A stretch of 64,000 bases of DNA from Sphingobacterium sp. (GCA_031286695.1 JAITTY010000004.1:1-64000), one strand, 5' to 3'; shown: positions 1 through 8,890, counted from the first letter of the stretch. The notes: generated by a model from the sequence alone, not told the origin. Translations and numbers: made by a program.

Positions 1-279
1 ATAGGAGAGATAGGTAAATTAACGGAGGAGGAACTAATGTCATACGAAGCAAGTTTAAAACATAAGCGCGATGCTGAGAGTGTGTTCAATTCGGCCAAGA
101 AATCCGGAGAAGCTTTAGGGCATGCTAAAGGTCTAGCGGAAGGTAAAGCGGAAGGTCTAGCAGAAGGGGAACGCAAAAAAGCTCTTGAGACTGCTAAAGC
201 ATTTAAGGAAATGGGGCTGCCTATAGCTGATATTGCTAAAGGCACAGGACTTTCAGTCGAAGAGGTCGAAAATCTCTAA
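1..279 (+). CDS. Rpn-family nuclease/putative transposase, C-terminal part
   Basis: The frame is open from base 1, so the gene enters from the left and only its last 92 codons are seen. The visible part has the typical tail of Rpn (PD-(D/E)XK recombination-promoting nuclease/putative transposase) proteins: a charged helix, an Ala/Gly/Glu repeat of the type GLAEGKAEG, and a closing helix-turn-helix-like segment (IADIAKGTGLSVEEV). The nuclease domain lies outside the window. Family members cut DNA and promote RecA-independent recombination. The family call is from the tail only. An IS-end-like repeat starts 16 bp after the stop. Confidence 0.75.
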   Translation: MGEIGKLTEEELMSYEASLKHKRDAESVFNSAKKSGEALGHAKGLAEGKAEGLAEGERKKALETAKAFKEMGLPIADIAKGTGLSVEEVENL

Positions 280-294
280 GTTTCGCTATTGGGG

Positions 295-446
295 GACTGT
301 TCCACTAAATGTGCAAATAAATTACGGAGTTCAGCCATGTCCCTTATAATTGGACTCTGTTTCCATATAAAGTAGAACTGATTTAGGATAATGTTCAATT
401 ATAAATAGGCATTGCTCATTTTTCTGGAGATTTCTCTCAAAACCAA
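295..446 (-). repeat. IS-end-like repeat, left copy
   Basis: About 150 bp whose reverse complement matches 42571-42724 over its whole length with scattered differences (by eye roughly 80%). Shared blocks include GAGAGAAATC, TCCTAAATCAGTTCT, AACAGAGTCCA and TGAACTCCGTA. The outer edge (GACTGTTCCACTAAATGTGC) looks like an insertion-sequence terminal repeat. No transposase lies between the ends here, so it reads as the remnant of an element end. The rest of the gap before the gene ending at 716 contains only the other repeat listed at 465-570. Confidence 0.6.
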
Positions 447-464
447 TTATATAGATTTCTCTCA

Positions 465-570
465 AATAATCTCACGATCTTTACAATAGATGAACGCCCC
501 AAGTCGGTTAGAATTAGGCGACAGAGCGAGCATTTAGCCAATATTGCCTCCCTTGACAGGTAATGAGAGG
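465..570 (+). repeat. Leader/terminator repeat, copy A (truncated)
   Basis: This block matches 29747-29852 and part of 28634-28700: CGATCTTTACAATA, a CGCCCCAAG-CGGTTAGAATTAGG block, GCATTTAGCCAA, then a GCCTCCC...GAGGG foldback. The downstream half of the repeat, present in the other two copies, is missing here. No gene of the YbjQ type follows. The sequence from 571 to 715 shows nothing further that I can support. Confidence 0.6.
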
Positions 571-715
571 GCTTTATTTCTTCCTTTTCTGTTTCACAAG
601 CACCATCCAGTCGTCTTGCACGCTGTAACCAACAATAAAAGCGCATCGTCGATTGACAATAGATCGTTTTCCCATAATGAAGTTATGCAGGCGCGGGTGA
701 GCAGTGTAATGAAAT

Positions 716-1519
716 TTAACTTGCGGATTTTGAGTTAATGTGGATGTCAGCAGGTGTTTTCCCAAATTCTTTTTTAAATGCAAAATAGAAATGAGACAAA
801 TCTTCAAATCCTAAATCAAGATAAATATCAGACGGTTTCTGCTCTTTTTTCTCAATGAGAAACCGGGCTTCCTGCAATCTTCTTTTTACCAGCCAACGAT
901 GAGGCGTTTCGTTAAAAATAGTTTTAAAGTCTCTTTTGAATCCTGATAAACTACGCCCGGTGAGAAAAGCAAACCGCTCCATACTTACATTGAACTTATA
1001 GTTTTGTCGCATAAATTTTTCTAAATCTAAACGGCCAGGCACACCAAAATCAAACAAAACATCAGATAATTCTGGTTGCAATTCCAATAAAATAAGTAAT
1101 AATTCTTCTCTTTTAATATCTGAAAATTTAGGACTAATATCTCCGGAATTATTATAATAAGGCTCTAGGGACAATAGAAAACTATTGATTAAATCATCGT
1201 TCTTCAGTTTTATAAAAGCATCTTTTGAACTGAAATTTTTGAATAAAATAGAATGCTTTTTCTGAAAGCTTTTCAAGAATACTCCATCAAAAAAGATAAT
1301 TACTTTCTCAAATTGATTATTATCTTTCACTTTATTATATCTTGCCAATCGGTTTTTACGAACAAGACAGCTTTCGCCAGCTTTTAAAGCATAATGTTTG
1401 CTGCCATCGTAACCATTCATTTTACCTTTTGCTAAAAACAAGAAGAAATGCTCCGCAATAAATTGTTCAGCAGAAAGTGCAGGACCGATGATGCAGGATT
1501 TTATTTCGGTAATTTTCAT
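716..1519 (-). CDS. AraC-family transcriptional regulator
   Basis: A 267-residue protein with an N-terminal sensing domain of about 150 residues and a C-terminal AraC-type double helix-turn-helix (about residues 165-262). The second HTH region carries the usual GFEDLSHFYFAFKKEFGKTP pattern. It is a DNA-binding regulator; the ligand is unknown. Its start overlaps the stop of the gene at 1516-2160 by 4 bp, and that gene is separated from 2167-3195 by 6 bp, so the three genes form one minus-strand operon. The regulator probably controls the two upstream reductase-like genes. Confidence 0.9.
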   Translation of the reverse strand: MKITEIKSCIIGPALSAEQFIAEHFFLFLAKGKMNGYDGSKHYALKAGESCLVRKNRLARYNKVKDNNQFEKVIIFFDGVFLKSFQKKHSILFKNFSSKDAFIKLKNDDLINSFLLSLEPYYNNSGDISPKFSDIKREELLLILLELQPELSDVLFDFGVPGRLDLEKFMRQNYKFNVSMERFAFLTGRSLSGFKRDFKTIFNETPHRWLVKRRLQEARFLIEKKEQKPSDIYLDLGFEDLSHFYFAFKKEFGKTPADIHINSKSAS

Positions 1520-2160
1520 TTTGCGAGTTTTAAAATGTCTTCAGTTTCCAATATCTGTGATGGATAACCTTTTGCTACAGCATTTATCATTGCTTTTCCA
1601 ACATCTGAAAGCTTCAGAGTTTTTGCTGAAATAAAAGGAGCTATTAATGGTCCCATTATTTTGTATAAGGTTTTTACATTTTTTTGTCCTTTGGTTCCTT
1701 TCATTATTGCCGGACGGAAGTTATACTGACCTTTAAATGGTAATTTCATCAAAGTGTTTTCAGTTCTGCCTTTTACCCTTGCCCACATCACTTTTCCTTT
1801 TTCACTGCTGTCTGTACGATTGCCGGACACATAAATAAACGTCATTGCCGGATTGATTTCAGAAAGAGATTCAGCGAACGGAACAACAAAATCGTAAGTT
1901 TTTTTTGTAAAGCTATCTTCGTTTTCACCTACCGAACTTACACCTGCACAAAAGAAACAAGCTTCATATTGCTTCAATATTTCTGAATGATTGCTGATTT
2001 CCGAAAAATCTTTTACAATAAGTTCTTTTAGCTTTGGATATGTTAATTCATAAGTTCTTCTGCCGATAATTAATACTTCTGAAACGGCAGCATTATCCAA
2101 ACATTCCAATAAAACGCCTTCGCCAACCATTCCTGTAGCGCCTGTGATAATTACTTTCAT
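1516..2160 (-). CDS. NAD(P)-binding Rossmann-fold protein (atypical short-chain reductase)
   Basis: A 214-residue protein starting with a classical nucleotide-binding loop (TGATGMVG) and a following IGRR that favours NADP(H). A conserved MKGTKGQKNVK-type segment and the overall size match small NAD(P)H-binding epimerase-like proteins of the atypical SDR group (HTATIP2/YwnB-like). The substrate cannot be told. It is second in a three-gene operon with a larger reductase upstream (6 bp) and an AraC regulator downstream (4-bp overlap). Confidence 0.8.
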   Translation of the reverse strand: MKVIITGATGMVGEGVLLECLDNAAVSEVLIIGRRTYELTYPKLKELIVKDFSEISNHSEILKQYEACFFCAGVSSVGENEDSFTKKTYDFVVPFAESLSEINPAMTFIYVSGNRTDSSEKGKVMWARVKGRTENTLMKLPFKGQYNFRPAIMKGTKGQKNVKTLYKIMGPLIAPFISAKTLKLSDVGKAMINAVAKGYPSQILETEDILKLAK

Positions 2161-2166
2161 TTTTTT

Positions 2167-3195
2167 CTACTTTATTACATTCATTTCAAATAAACTGTTA
2201 GCTGTTGCCAGAATTGCTTCTTTTGTAGGACGTGGTTTCCAACCCAACATTTTGATGGCTTTTTCGCTACTTGCGTGTTTTACCATTCCCAATAAAGGTA
2301 CAACAGTTTTTAATTTTGGATTAAATACTGCTATCAATTTTATGACCCAATTTGGCAATTCTTTGGTTGGGACTTTATTGGCCTTTTCACCCAGATTATC
2401 ACGAAGAATATTCGCGACATCCAAAAGCGACAATCCTCTTCCTGAAGCAGCAATGAAACGTTCTCCTTTTGCTTCAGGCATTATCATAGCTTTAAAATGT
2501 AAATCGGCCACATCACGTACATCTACATAACCAGAAATAATCTTGGGACAACCTTTCATTTGCCCTTCCAACATTTGTTTTATATTTTGAATAGAGTGTG
2601 AAAAATCATCAGCTAAAATTGGACCGGCAACCGCTGTAGGGTTTACAACAGAAAGTTCCATTCCATTTCCTTCATTTTCGATAAAATTCCACGCAGCTTT
2701 TTCAGAAATAGTTTTTGATTTTTGATAAGGTGCAACGGTATCATTCAGTACTGTCCAGTCTTCTTCTGTATAAGGCGTTGTTTTCTTAGTACCCATCCCT
2801 ACAGCGCCAAAAGCTGAAGTTAACACAAATCTTTTTACGCCAGCTCTCTTAGCAGCACGCATTACATTAAGCACTCCGTTTACGGCAGGAATTACAAAAT
2901 CATCTTCTGTTTTTGCATTGGTAAACGGCGTTGGCGAAGCGGTATGAATAACATACTGGCAACCGTCCGCAGCATTTTCCCAACTCGCTTCATTACCTAA
3001 ATCTGCAAGCACAAAAGATAAATCTTCAAAATTGTTAATTCCACCTTGCTTCAACATTTTTTTCACCAACTCCGATTTATTAAGCGAGCGAAGGCTAGCT
3101 CTTACTTTAAATCCGTTCTTAAGTAAGGTAATCATACAATAAGAAGCAATAAAACCTGAACCTCCTGTAATCAAAACTGTTTCTTTATTTTCCAT
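2167..3195 (-). CDS. Extended SDR: NAD-dependent epimerase / aldehyde-ketone reductase
   Basis: A 342-residue extended short-chain dehydrogenase. It has the TGGSGFIAS cofactor loop near residue 10 and a YQKSK catalytic Tyr-x3-Lys about residue 155, with SxxA upstream (LTSAFGAVG). This is the pattern of dihydroflavonol-4-reductase-like aldehyde reductases. These enzymes reduce carbonyl groups with NADPH; the physiological substrate is not evident. It is the first gene of the operon with 1516-2160 and the AraC gene. The region 3196-3575 upstream has no gene I can support. Confidence 0.85.
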   Translation of the reverse strand: MENKETVLITGGSGFIASYCMITLLKNGFKVRASLRSLNKSELVKKMLKQGGINNFEDLSFVLADLGNEASWENAADGCQYVIHTASPTPFTNAKTEDDFVIPAVNGVLNVMRAAKRAGVKRFVLTSAFGAVGMGTKKTTPYTEEDWTVLNDTVAPYQKSKTISEKAAWNFIENEGNGMELSVVNPTAVAGPILADDFSHSIQNIKQMLEGQMKGCPKIISGYVDVRDVADLHFKAMIMPEAKGERFIAASGRGLSLLDVANILRDNLGEKANKVPTKELPNWVIKLIAVFNPKLKTVVPLLGMVKHASSEKAIKMLGWKPRPTKEAILATANSLFEMNVIK

Positions 3196-3575
3196 TTTTT
3201 TGAAATTTTATAGGAACAAATTTCCACAAGAAAAGATAATTCATATTTGTTGTAAAGTCCAAATATACTTGTTGAAAGGCCCACTTATCATTTCATAAAT
3301 GGACTCTTCGGCATCAACATACGTTCCAAAATAGATCCTGCTCCTCCCGAGATCATTGTTTATTTTAGATGACAAGATCCTTTATTTTACTAAATCTAGT
3401 TGTTAAAGAAATGGTAATAGGTGATAATATACTTAAAAGTACCCGATAAAATTTTGTTTAAATATCAGTTTGGCCAGCAGGTACAAAAAGGATTTGGAGT
3501 TTTTTTATCAATGAACGAAAGCCGATAATTTATTTAATATAAATTCATTACAACATTTTAATGCTGAAATAAAAA

Positions 3576-3598
3576 ATGATGGTGTTTTACACCATCAT
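3576..3598 (-). terminator. Intrinsic terminator downstream of the MBL-fold gene
   Basis: A perfect 9-bp stem (ATGATGGTG / CACCATCAT) with a 5-nt loop. Read on the minus strand it is followed by a T run, as expected for rho-independent termination of the gene ending at 3653. Confidence 0.75.
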
Positions 3599-3652
3599 CT
3601 AACTGTGCCTTAACTAGGCTAAAATTCTAAGAGCTCAACATAAATGTATTAG

Positions 3653-4537
3653 TTATTTGAACTGATTAAGATATCTTGCCACTGACAATTTCACTATGTC
3701 TTTCCCATTCTTTAAAATGTATTTTCCAAATGCTCCATAAAGAGATTCGTAATTTAAATGTTGAAGTGATTCCTCGATAAATAGTACATCTTTTGCAGGT
3801 AAAGGGATATAATTAGGGTAGCTATACAGAAATGATACGGACTTCAAATCTGAACAAACTTGAGGATTGTCTCCTGTAAATAGTTGTCCCCCTTGCTCTG
3901 GTACAAATAAAACTGTAGCTCCGTCGAAATGGCCTGCACATAATATTACTTTCATCCCAGCCCATAACTGCATTTCACGACCGCTCCATAGTTTGATTAT
4001 TGAATCATTTCGCTGAATCCACATTTTATCCGCCTCGTGAATATATACAGGGGCATTAAAAGTTTTACCCCATTCAACTATTGTAGAATAATAATGAGGA
4101 TGGGAGATTGCAATCGCTTTGATTCCACCTAATTTATTGATTAAATCTATCGTACTTTCGTCAAGATTAGCGATACAATCCCAAAGAACATTCCCCTCCG
4201 GGCTGATTACTAAATGGGCACGTTGCCCAATTCCAAATTCAGGAACAGTGTAGATTGCGTAAACATTAGGAGCGACTTTCTCAATAATATTTTTATGCGT
4301 TTTTTGTATTGCTTCAAGTGTAGTCCATTGTTGGCCTTTAGGATTTACATATTGTCTTGAATCTTCACATATTGGGCAATGTTCTTGGTTTTCAGATTCA
4401 TACTGAACACCACAAGTAATACAGATTGGTCTGTTCATGATTTTTAATTTATTTGACGCAAATCCCGAAAAAGGTTTAAGTAAGGTAAGTACAAGTCCTG
4501 CCGATGTACTTAGTTTCATCCATTTTCTTCTATCCAT
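3653..4537 (-). CDS. MBL-fold hydrolase with N-terminal zinc ribbon and Tat-like signal
   Basis: A 294-residue protein. The N-terminus (MDRRKWMKLS plus a hydrophobic stretch) resembles a twin-arginine signal. Residues 39-57 hold a CxxC...CxxC ribbon (Cys 39, 42, 54, 57). The metallo-beta-lactamase-like domain follows with HPHYYS (His146, His148), GHFDG (His203) and a TGD (Asp223). In the canonical HxHxxDH motif the last Asp/His are replaced by Tyr/Ser-Thr, so the metal site is probably altered. The gene next upstream is a Crp-like regulator read in the same direction, a common pairing. Exported hydrolase of unknown substrate. The 315-bp gap to the next gene has no ORF or clear structure. Confidence 0.8.
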   Translation of the reverse strand: MDRRKWMKLSTSAGLVLTLLKPFSGFASNKLKIMNRPICITCGVQYESENQEHCPICEDSRQYVNPKGQQWTTLEAIQKTHKNIIEKVAPNVYAIYTVPEFGIGQRAHLVISPEGNVLWDCIANLDESTIDLINKLGGIKAIAISHPHYYSTIVEWGKTFNAPVYIHEADKMWIQRNDSIIKLWSGREMQLWAGMKVILCAGHFDGATVLFVPEQGGQLFTGDNPQVCSDLKSVSFLYSYPNYIPLPAKDVLFIEESLQHLNYESLYGAFGKYILKNGKDIVKLSVARYLNQFK

Positions 4538-4852
4538 TATTTATTGATCCTTGTTTAAGTATACTATTTGTATTTATTTGATAAATCTATGTTTTCCGAA
4601 ATGACAGGTATTCCTAATAAAAACTCTAGCAATTAATAACCATAATGTGTGTATGCCATAATGATATCTTTGAAAAGAGCCAATGCAGCATTGAAACTTC
4701 CCAAAATTAGAATATCAGAAATCGCATTCGTAAAACTAAAGTTTTAAACAAGATGGTAATTCATTATTAAAATCTTGAAAGTTTGCCATAACAGAACGTT
4801 TGATTTACTTTACAAAAGTAAAATCTCTATTCCCGAAAAAACTTAAGATTTC

Positions 4853-5452
4853 TTAAAAAAGGTCTGACAGGTGTTTCTTTCTTAAATAGCTCAAATATTC
4901 TACAGTAATTCCTAAATATGATGCAATCATATATTGGGGGAATCGCTGTTCTATATTAGGGTACTTTGTTACATAAGCCTTATACTTCGTAAAAGCATCA
5001 ATATGGGTGTTTCCAAAAATTCTTTCCTGTAACAAGACATACGCATTTTGAATTTTTAAACGCCAAAATTCTGACACAGCAGGTACCTCTTTAAAAAGAA
5101 TATCTAAATCTTTTTTACTAATACGTATTATTATCGATTCTTCGTTGGCTTGAATATACATTTCAGAAGGCTTTTGTCTTAAATAACTGTAGAGATCATT
5201 AATCCACCAGTCTTCAAATCCTAATTGATTTACACATTCTTTGCCCTTTTCATCTAACGTGTAAACATATAGACTTCCTTTTACTATAAATCGCATGTGA
5301 TTGGAAATCTGCCCCGCTCTTAACAAGTAGTCTTTTTTCTTTATATAAATTATTTCAAATTTAGATGTGATTCTGTCAATATCTATTTCTGCTAAATCTA
5401 CATACTCTCTAAAATGATCTATTAATTTTTGGTATGTTTCGTTGGTATCCAT
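4853..5452 (-). CDS. Crp/Fnr-family cyclic-nucleotide-binding-domain regulator
   Basis: About 199 residues with an N-terminal cNMP-binding beta-barrel (LLRAGQISNHMRFIVKGSLY) and a short C-terminal helix-turn-helix (QYMIASYLGITVEYLSYLRK) of the kind usual in Bacteroidota Crp-like proteins, without the classical cAMP contacts. I chose the start at 5452 because a Bacteroidota-type -7 box lies at 5473-5480, leaving no room for a leader before the alternative ATG at 5470. It likely controls the neighbouring MBL-fold gene. Confidence 0.85.
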   Translation of the reverse strand: MDTNETYQKLIDHFREYVDLAEIDIDRITSKFEIIYIKKKDYLLRAGQISNHMRFIVKGSLYVYTLDEKGKECVNQLGFEDWWINDLYSYLRQKPSEMYIQANEESIIIRISKKDLDILFKEVPAVSEFWRLKIQNAYVLLQERIFGNTHIDAFTKYKAYVTKYPNIEQRFPQYMIASYLGITVEYLSYLRKKHLSDLF

Positions 5453-5472
5453 ATAAATACAATTGTACATGA

Positions 5473-5480
5473 CAAATGTA
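5473..5480 (-). promoter_or_regulatory. Possible Bacteroidota -7 promoter element
   Basis: On the minus strand the sequence reads TACATTTG, an exact match to the TAnnTTTG consensus of the Bacteroidota housekeeping sigma factor. It lies about 20 bp before the chosen start of the Crp-like gene. A clear -33 TTTG at the right distance is not obvious, so this is tentative. Confidence 0.4.
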
Positions 5481-5742
5481 CCTATTCACAATAATTCTTG
5501 GGCTAGGTAACATCTAAAATCAAATCTATTTAGCTAATATATTATCTGCCGAATTATCCAGTTCCTCACTTATAATCTTCGTATGTTGTATAGTAGCGTG
5601 GTCAAGCAACTTACCTTACATACTCTTTACGCATATCGTTGTTTTTGGTTTTGAAGCAAAGTCATAAATGCTTAAGTCATATTCTAAACTTAGTTTTGAA
5701 AGGATGCAGTTACACTTGCACACTTCATCGGTAAATATTCTT

Positions 5743-5799
5743 TCAGGATGTTATCTGGCTTACTCGTAAACCTGTACGACCTAAAGATCTATATTCCAT
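5743..5799 (-). pseudogene. Aldo/keto reductase N-terminal fragment
   Basis: An 18-codon reading frame, MEYRSLGRTGLRVSQITS, matches the very characteristic first residues of aldo/keto reductases (MEYRxLGRTGLxVS) and then stops. The rest of the enzyme is missing; the adjoining DNA encodes an RHS fragment on the opposite strand. This is the stub of a deleted gene. The region 5481-5742 holds no gene I can support. Confidence 0.6.
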
Positions 5800-5825
5800 A
5801 TTTATTTTTTTACTTAATTTTATAA

Positions 5826-6435
5826 CCAGGTGCTTTAATAAGTACCATTTACAATGGTAAGGAGATCCATGGCGAGCTTGGTGAAACTTATGATTATGGC
5901 GCTTGTTTTTATGATGCGGAAGTTGGTAGGAGGTCCATAGTCGATCCTGCAGCGGAAATCTATCAGTCTTATTCACCATACAATTATGTTCTTAATAGCC
6001 CAATCGGTAAATTAGATCCGAATGGGATGTGGGAGAAAAATGACTATGGAGGCTGGTCTACCAATGACCCTGAAGATATTGCCAAATTCCTTCTTCAAAA
6101 TCAGGGGGAAGATCCACCTAAGAAAAGAAATCAAGAAAACAAAGGAACTGAGAAGAAAGAGGACAAGAAGAAAGAAGCTGAAAATACTTCCCCAAAAGGA
6201 GAAGTAGGTAAGGATAAAGCAATGTCTACAGCCTTTACTTTAATAGTGTGTTTACTGGAAAATTTGGAAATCTCTTTTCTGCAGAACACAACAAAGGAGC
6301 AAGACCAAGTACCTTAGGTAAGTATCAAAGAGGACAATCTGGAGGAGCAGTAGATAGGGGGGAGAAAAAGGAGAATCTTTACATCCAAGAAAAAGACCAC
6401 CTAATTGGAAAGGGCCATGGCCTCCAAAAAAATAA
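5826..6435 (+). pseudogene. RHS-repeat toxin remnant (core end plus toxin tail), two frameshifts
   Basis: The first frame (to about 6220) encodes the RHS-associated core end: YNGKEIHGELGETYDYGACF, then GRRSIVDP, the NYVLNSPI block and LDPNGMWE, followed by a Lys/Glu-rich linker. Homology then moves to a second frame (FNSVFTGKFGNLFSAEHNKG, GARPST) and after a G run near 6354-6362 to a third frame ending PPNWKGPWPPKK-stop at 6433-6435. There is no upstream core: a stop at 5823 precedes the fragment. The full protein would be a secreted or cell-surface polymorphic toxin. It is not expressible as it stands. Confidence 0.75.
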
Positions 6436-6444
6436 TTATTCAAT

Positions 6445-6891
6445 ATGGCAAAAGGAGATAAATTATATTTTAAAGCTCTCGAAGAAGCGAGTAAAAATAC
6501 TGAGATAGGAAATTCAAATGCACTTGAGTTATTACAGAAAGCAATCGACAAGAATAACAGTAAAGCGCAATATGCTTTAGCGACTTGGTATCTATATGGG
6601 AAAAACGTTAAAAAAGATTATAAAGTAGCCGTCAAGCTATTGTTAGATTCATCCCTTCAGAACAATGAACTGGCCTGTTTCGATTTAGCTGTATGTTATG
6701 AGAATGGTTTTGGAGTAAAAAAGAATACGAAAAAAGCTTTCTTGTTTTATTCAAAAGCTATTTTACTTGGTGAGAAACAATCTATTTACGAGGTTGGTCG
6801 GTGCTATTATTATGGTATTGGGGTCAATAAAAACCTAGAGCTTGCTAGCGTATATCTTGATATAGCTAGTCTGTATGGAATAGGAACGTAA
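6445..6891 (+). CDS. SEL1-repeat protein, probable orphan immunity protein
   Basis: A 148-residue soluble protein made of SEL1-like (TPR-related) repeats, for example AQYALATWYLYGKNVKKDY and the YYYGIGVNKNLELA segment. No signal peptide. It starts 9 bp after the stop of the RHS toxin tail on the same strand, the position where RHS systems keep their cognate immunity gene, and SEL1 proteins are known as immunity-type partners in polymorphic toxin loci. The reading frame is intact although the toxin is broken. The immunity role is inferred from position and fold only. Confidence 0.75.
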   Translation: MAKGDKLYFKALEEASKNTEIGNSNALELLQKAIDKNNSKAQYALATWYLYGKNVKKDYKVAVKLLLDSSLQNNELACFDLAVCYENGFGVKKNTKKAFLFYSKAILLGEKQSIYEVGRCYYYGIGVNKNLELASVYLDIASLYGIGT

Positions 6892-7106
6892 CTAGGTTTA
6901 AATTAATTTCCGAATGAAATTATGGACTTAAGGCTGTGTTTGGATTCCTTCAACTGGATTAGTATTATCGAGATTTCCGCTCGATACTGATTATGCTCAA
7001 ATCACTGTCGCATTGCTAAAGCCTTGGTCAGGTCAGGTTTATTTTTCTAGTCAAATGCATGGTATATAAAATTTTTATATACCATGCACCAGATTTTTAT
7101 ATCGCG

Positions 7107-7259
7107 TTAAGCAGCCCCTCGGATGACACGTAACAGAACAACAATAATGGCGATAACTAATAAAACGTGAATTATATTCCCTGTAGCATAACCTCCAAAG
7201 AAACTAAATGCCCAGATAATGACTAAAATAACAGCAATGATATACAATAAATTTCCCAT
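7107..7259 (-). CDS. lmo0937-family small membrane protein
   Basis: A 50-residue protein, too short for most gene finders: MGNLLYIIAVILVIIWAFSF, then a GGYATG turn, then a second hydrophobic helix ending LLRVIRGAA. Two membrane segments around a Gly-rich turn and the length of 50 match the widespread lmo0937 family found in stress-associated loci of Bacteroidota. Function unknown. It is read away from the sigma factor gene. Sequence 7260-7693 between them is very AT-rich and holds no ORF I can support. Confidence 0.85.
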   Translation of the reverse strand: MGNLLYIIAVILVIIWAFSFFGGYATGNIIHVLLVIAIIVVLLRVIRGAA

Positions 7260-7693
7260 AGTATATTTGTTTTTGCAGTAGAACAGCCTTCGATAGATTA
7301 TGGTTTGAATGGATAAAATTTAAACGCTAATTGTTATTTATCAATCGCTAGTTGTTAGTTATTAATAAGGTATACAGTTTTCAGCGACCGACTACCAAAT
7401 TGTTTTGCAAATAACACTTTAGAATAAACGTATTTATAACATTTCCCCATATATAAATACCCTATTGTCTTTTTTTATTATTTGCTTATTTTTTTATCTG
7501 TATTTAAAATTAAGCGCAAAAATCCATTAAAATTTGCTTAATAGGCTTTGTAAATAAGGACAACGTATTTTTACCACTAACAATGCTATTTATTTTATAT
7601 GGCAATTGGCCCTCAAAATTAGCACTCTTCTTGTTATCCTTTTCTTGTATAATCATTTTAAACAATCAGTTGAATAAAGAAAGAGGATAAGTT

Positions 7694-8194
7694 ATGAACA
7701 ACCACAATTTAAATGTACTCATCAACGAAAAAAGAAGTTTACTTCATCATTTTGCTGCTAAATTTACTGCTGATCCGGATGAAAAGGAAGACCTGATCCA
7801 AGAAACGTGGATACGAGCATTGAAGTCCATAGACAATTTTATTCAGCATCCGAAGTTAATGAGCTGGTTATATGTAATTATGAAACATACTTACATTAAT
7901 AAGTATAGAAAAGCAAAACGTACTACCGAAATTCAAGATCAATATGTGGTCTTGGAAAGTGCAAATACAACAGAACTCAACAAAGGGATTAATAAGTTTA
8001 TGGCCGAAGATATCGAACGGGCGATGAACAGCTTAACGGCAGAAAACTATGAAATTTTCCGTTTGTTTTTAGATGGTTATAAATACCATGAAATTGCATC
8101 CTATTTTGATATGCCAGAAGGTACAATAAAAACGAGAATCCATATGGTAAGAAAAAAGCTGCAAAAACAGCTTAAGGTCTACCGGTTAAATTGA
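7694..8194 (+). CDS. ECF-type RNA polymerase sigma factor
   Basis: A 166-residue sigma-70 family protein. Region 2 is at residues about 15-75 (EKEDLIQETWIRALKSIDNF) and region 4 at about 110-160 (YHEIASYFDMPEGTIKTRIH). No anti-sigma gene follows; a terminator lies 54 bp after the stop, so it is monocistronic. Its neighbours (lmo0937 peptide, ferritin-like protein, catalase) suggest a general or oxidative stress regulon, which is inference from context. Confidence 0.93.
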   Translation: MNNHNLNVLINEKRSLLHHFAAKFTADPDEKEDLIQETWIRALKSIDNFIQHPKLMSWLYVIMKHTYINKYRKAKRTTEIQDQYVVLESANTTELNKGINKFMAEDIERAMNSLTAENYEIFRLFLDGYKYHEIASYFDMPEGTIKTRIHMVRKKLQKQLKVYRLN

Positions 8195-8247
8195 CAATCC
8201 CAATAAATAAAATAAAAGCTAACGTTTCAGTTTAGTTTGATTTTTGC

Positions 8248-8275
8248 AAAGGCTGACTTTTTAAGGTCAGCCTTT
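8248..8275 (+). terminator. Intrinsic terminator after the ECF sigma gene
   Basis: AAAGGCTGAC and GGTCAGCCTTT form a strong stem around a short T-rich loop, followed by TCTTT. It is positioned for termination of the sigma gene and may also act on the convergent gene at 8358-8642. Confidence 0.85.
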
Positions 8276-8357
8276 CTTTAGTGTACTTTCAAAACAATAG
8301 TTCCTTTGCGGAAATCGTATGGTCATCAACTGAACATGATTGCACTCCGACGAAGGT

Positions 8358-8642
8358 TCATCCCGGCTGCAACTTTTCGACTATTTTCCAATTGTCCTCT
8401 TTTTTATCATATCGAAGTAGCCAGGTTTCCTGGGGGACTTTCTCTTCCTTATCGGTTGAATGTTCACCCACCGTAATCGTGATCTCTGAAGGAAGAGCGT
8501 GGATAATTTCGGCGTAGGCTTTTTCGCCACCAAGGAATTCGATAATTGCTGGCATCGCATTATAACCAATTTCCGGGCTGAATAAGAACTCAGCTATGCC
8601 GCCATAATGAATCTCAGTACCATGAAAAATAATACCATTCAT
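8358..8642 (-). CDS. Hypothetical protein, 94 residues
   Basis: A small acidic soluble protein with no signal peptide. It begins MNGIIFHGTEIHYGG and has mixed alpha/beta content (AMPAIIEFLGGEKAYAEII, then TWLLRYDKKEDNWKIVEKL). I do not recognise a family. Codon pattern and length look genuine, and the convergent sigma-gene terminator lies just past its stop. Confidence 0.6.
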   Translation of the reverse strand: MNGIIFHGTEIHYGGIAEFLFSPEIGYNAMPAIIEFLGGEKAYAEIIHALPSEITITVGEHSTDKEEKVPQETWLLRYDKKEDNWKIVEKLQPG

Positions 8643-8890
8643 AATCTTACAAATTGAAAGTTAAAGTTATAGTGATCTTATTTCAGATCATAAATTTTGG
8701 AATTTTGATCTGCGATAATTCTAACAGTCGTATGCCATTTTTGTTTTTTTTAGCAATCCAATAATTTATTTTGCAAAAGCAATCTATTTGTTTTTGAGAC
8801 GTGTTATATCAGTAATTAAAAGCAGGAGCTTGAGGCTGAAATAGAAAAATTTTCAGGCAAAAAGGATTCAAAAAAAATAATATATTAATC

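Noticed and set aside
437..807. Overlapping frames in the 430-810 region
   Set aside because: They run across repeat DNA and the end of the AraC gene and show no protein-like features.
5526..5612. Minus-strand stretch LLDHATIQHTKIISEELDNS resembling a tyrosine recombinase C-terminus
   Set aside because: Too short, with no catalytic Tyr or upstream core; could be chance.
5743..5979. A 78-codon minus-strand frame covering the aldo/keto reductase stub
   Set aside because: Only its last 18 codons resemble a protein; the rest is antisense to the RHS remnant.
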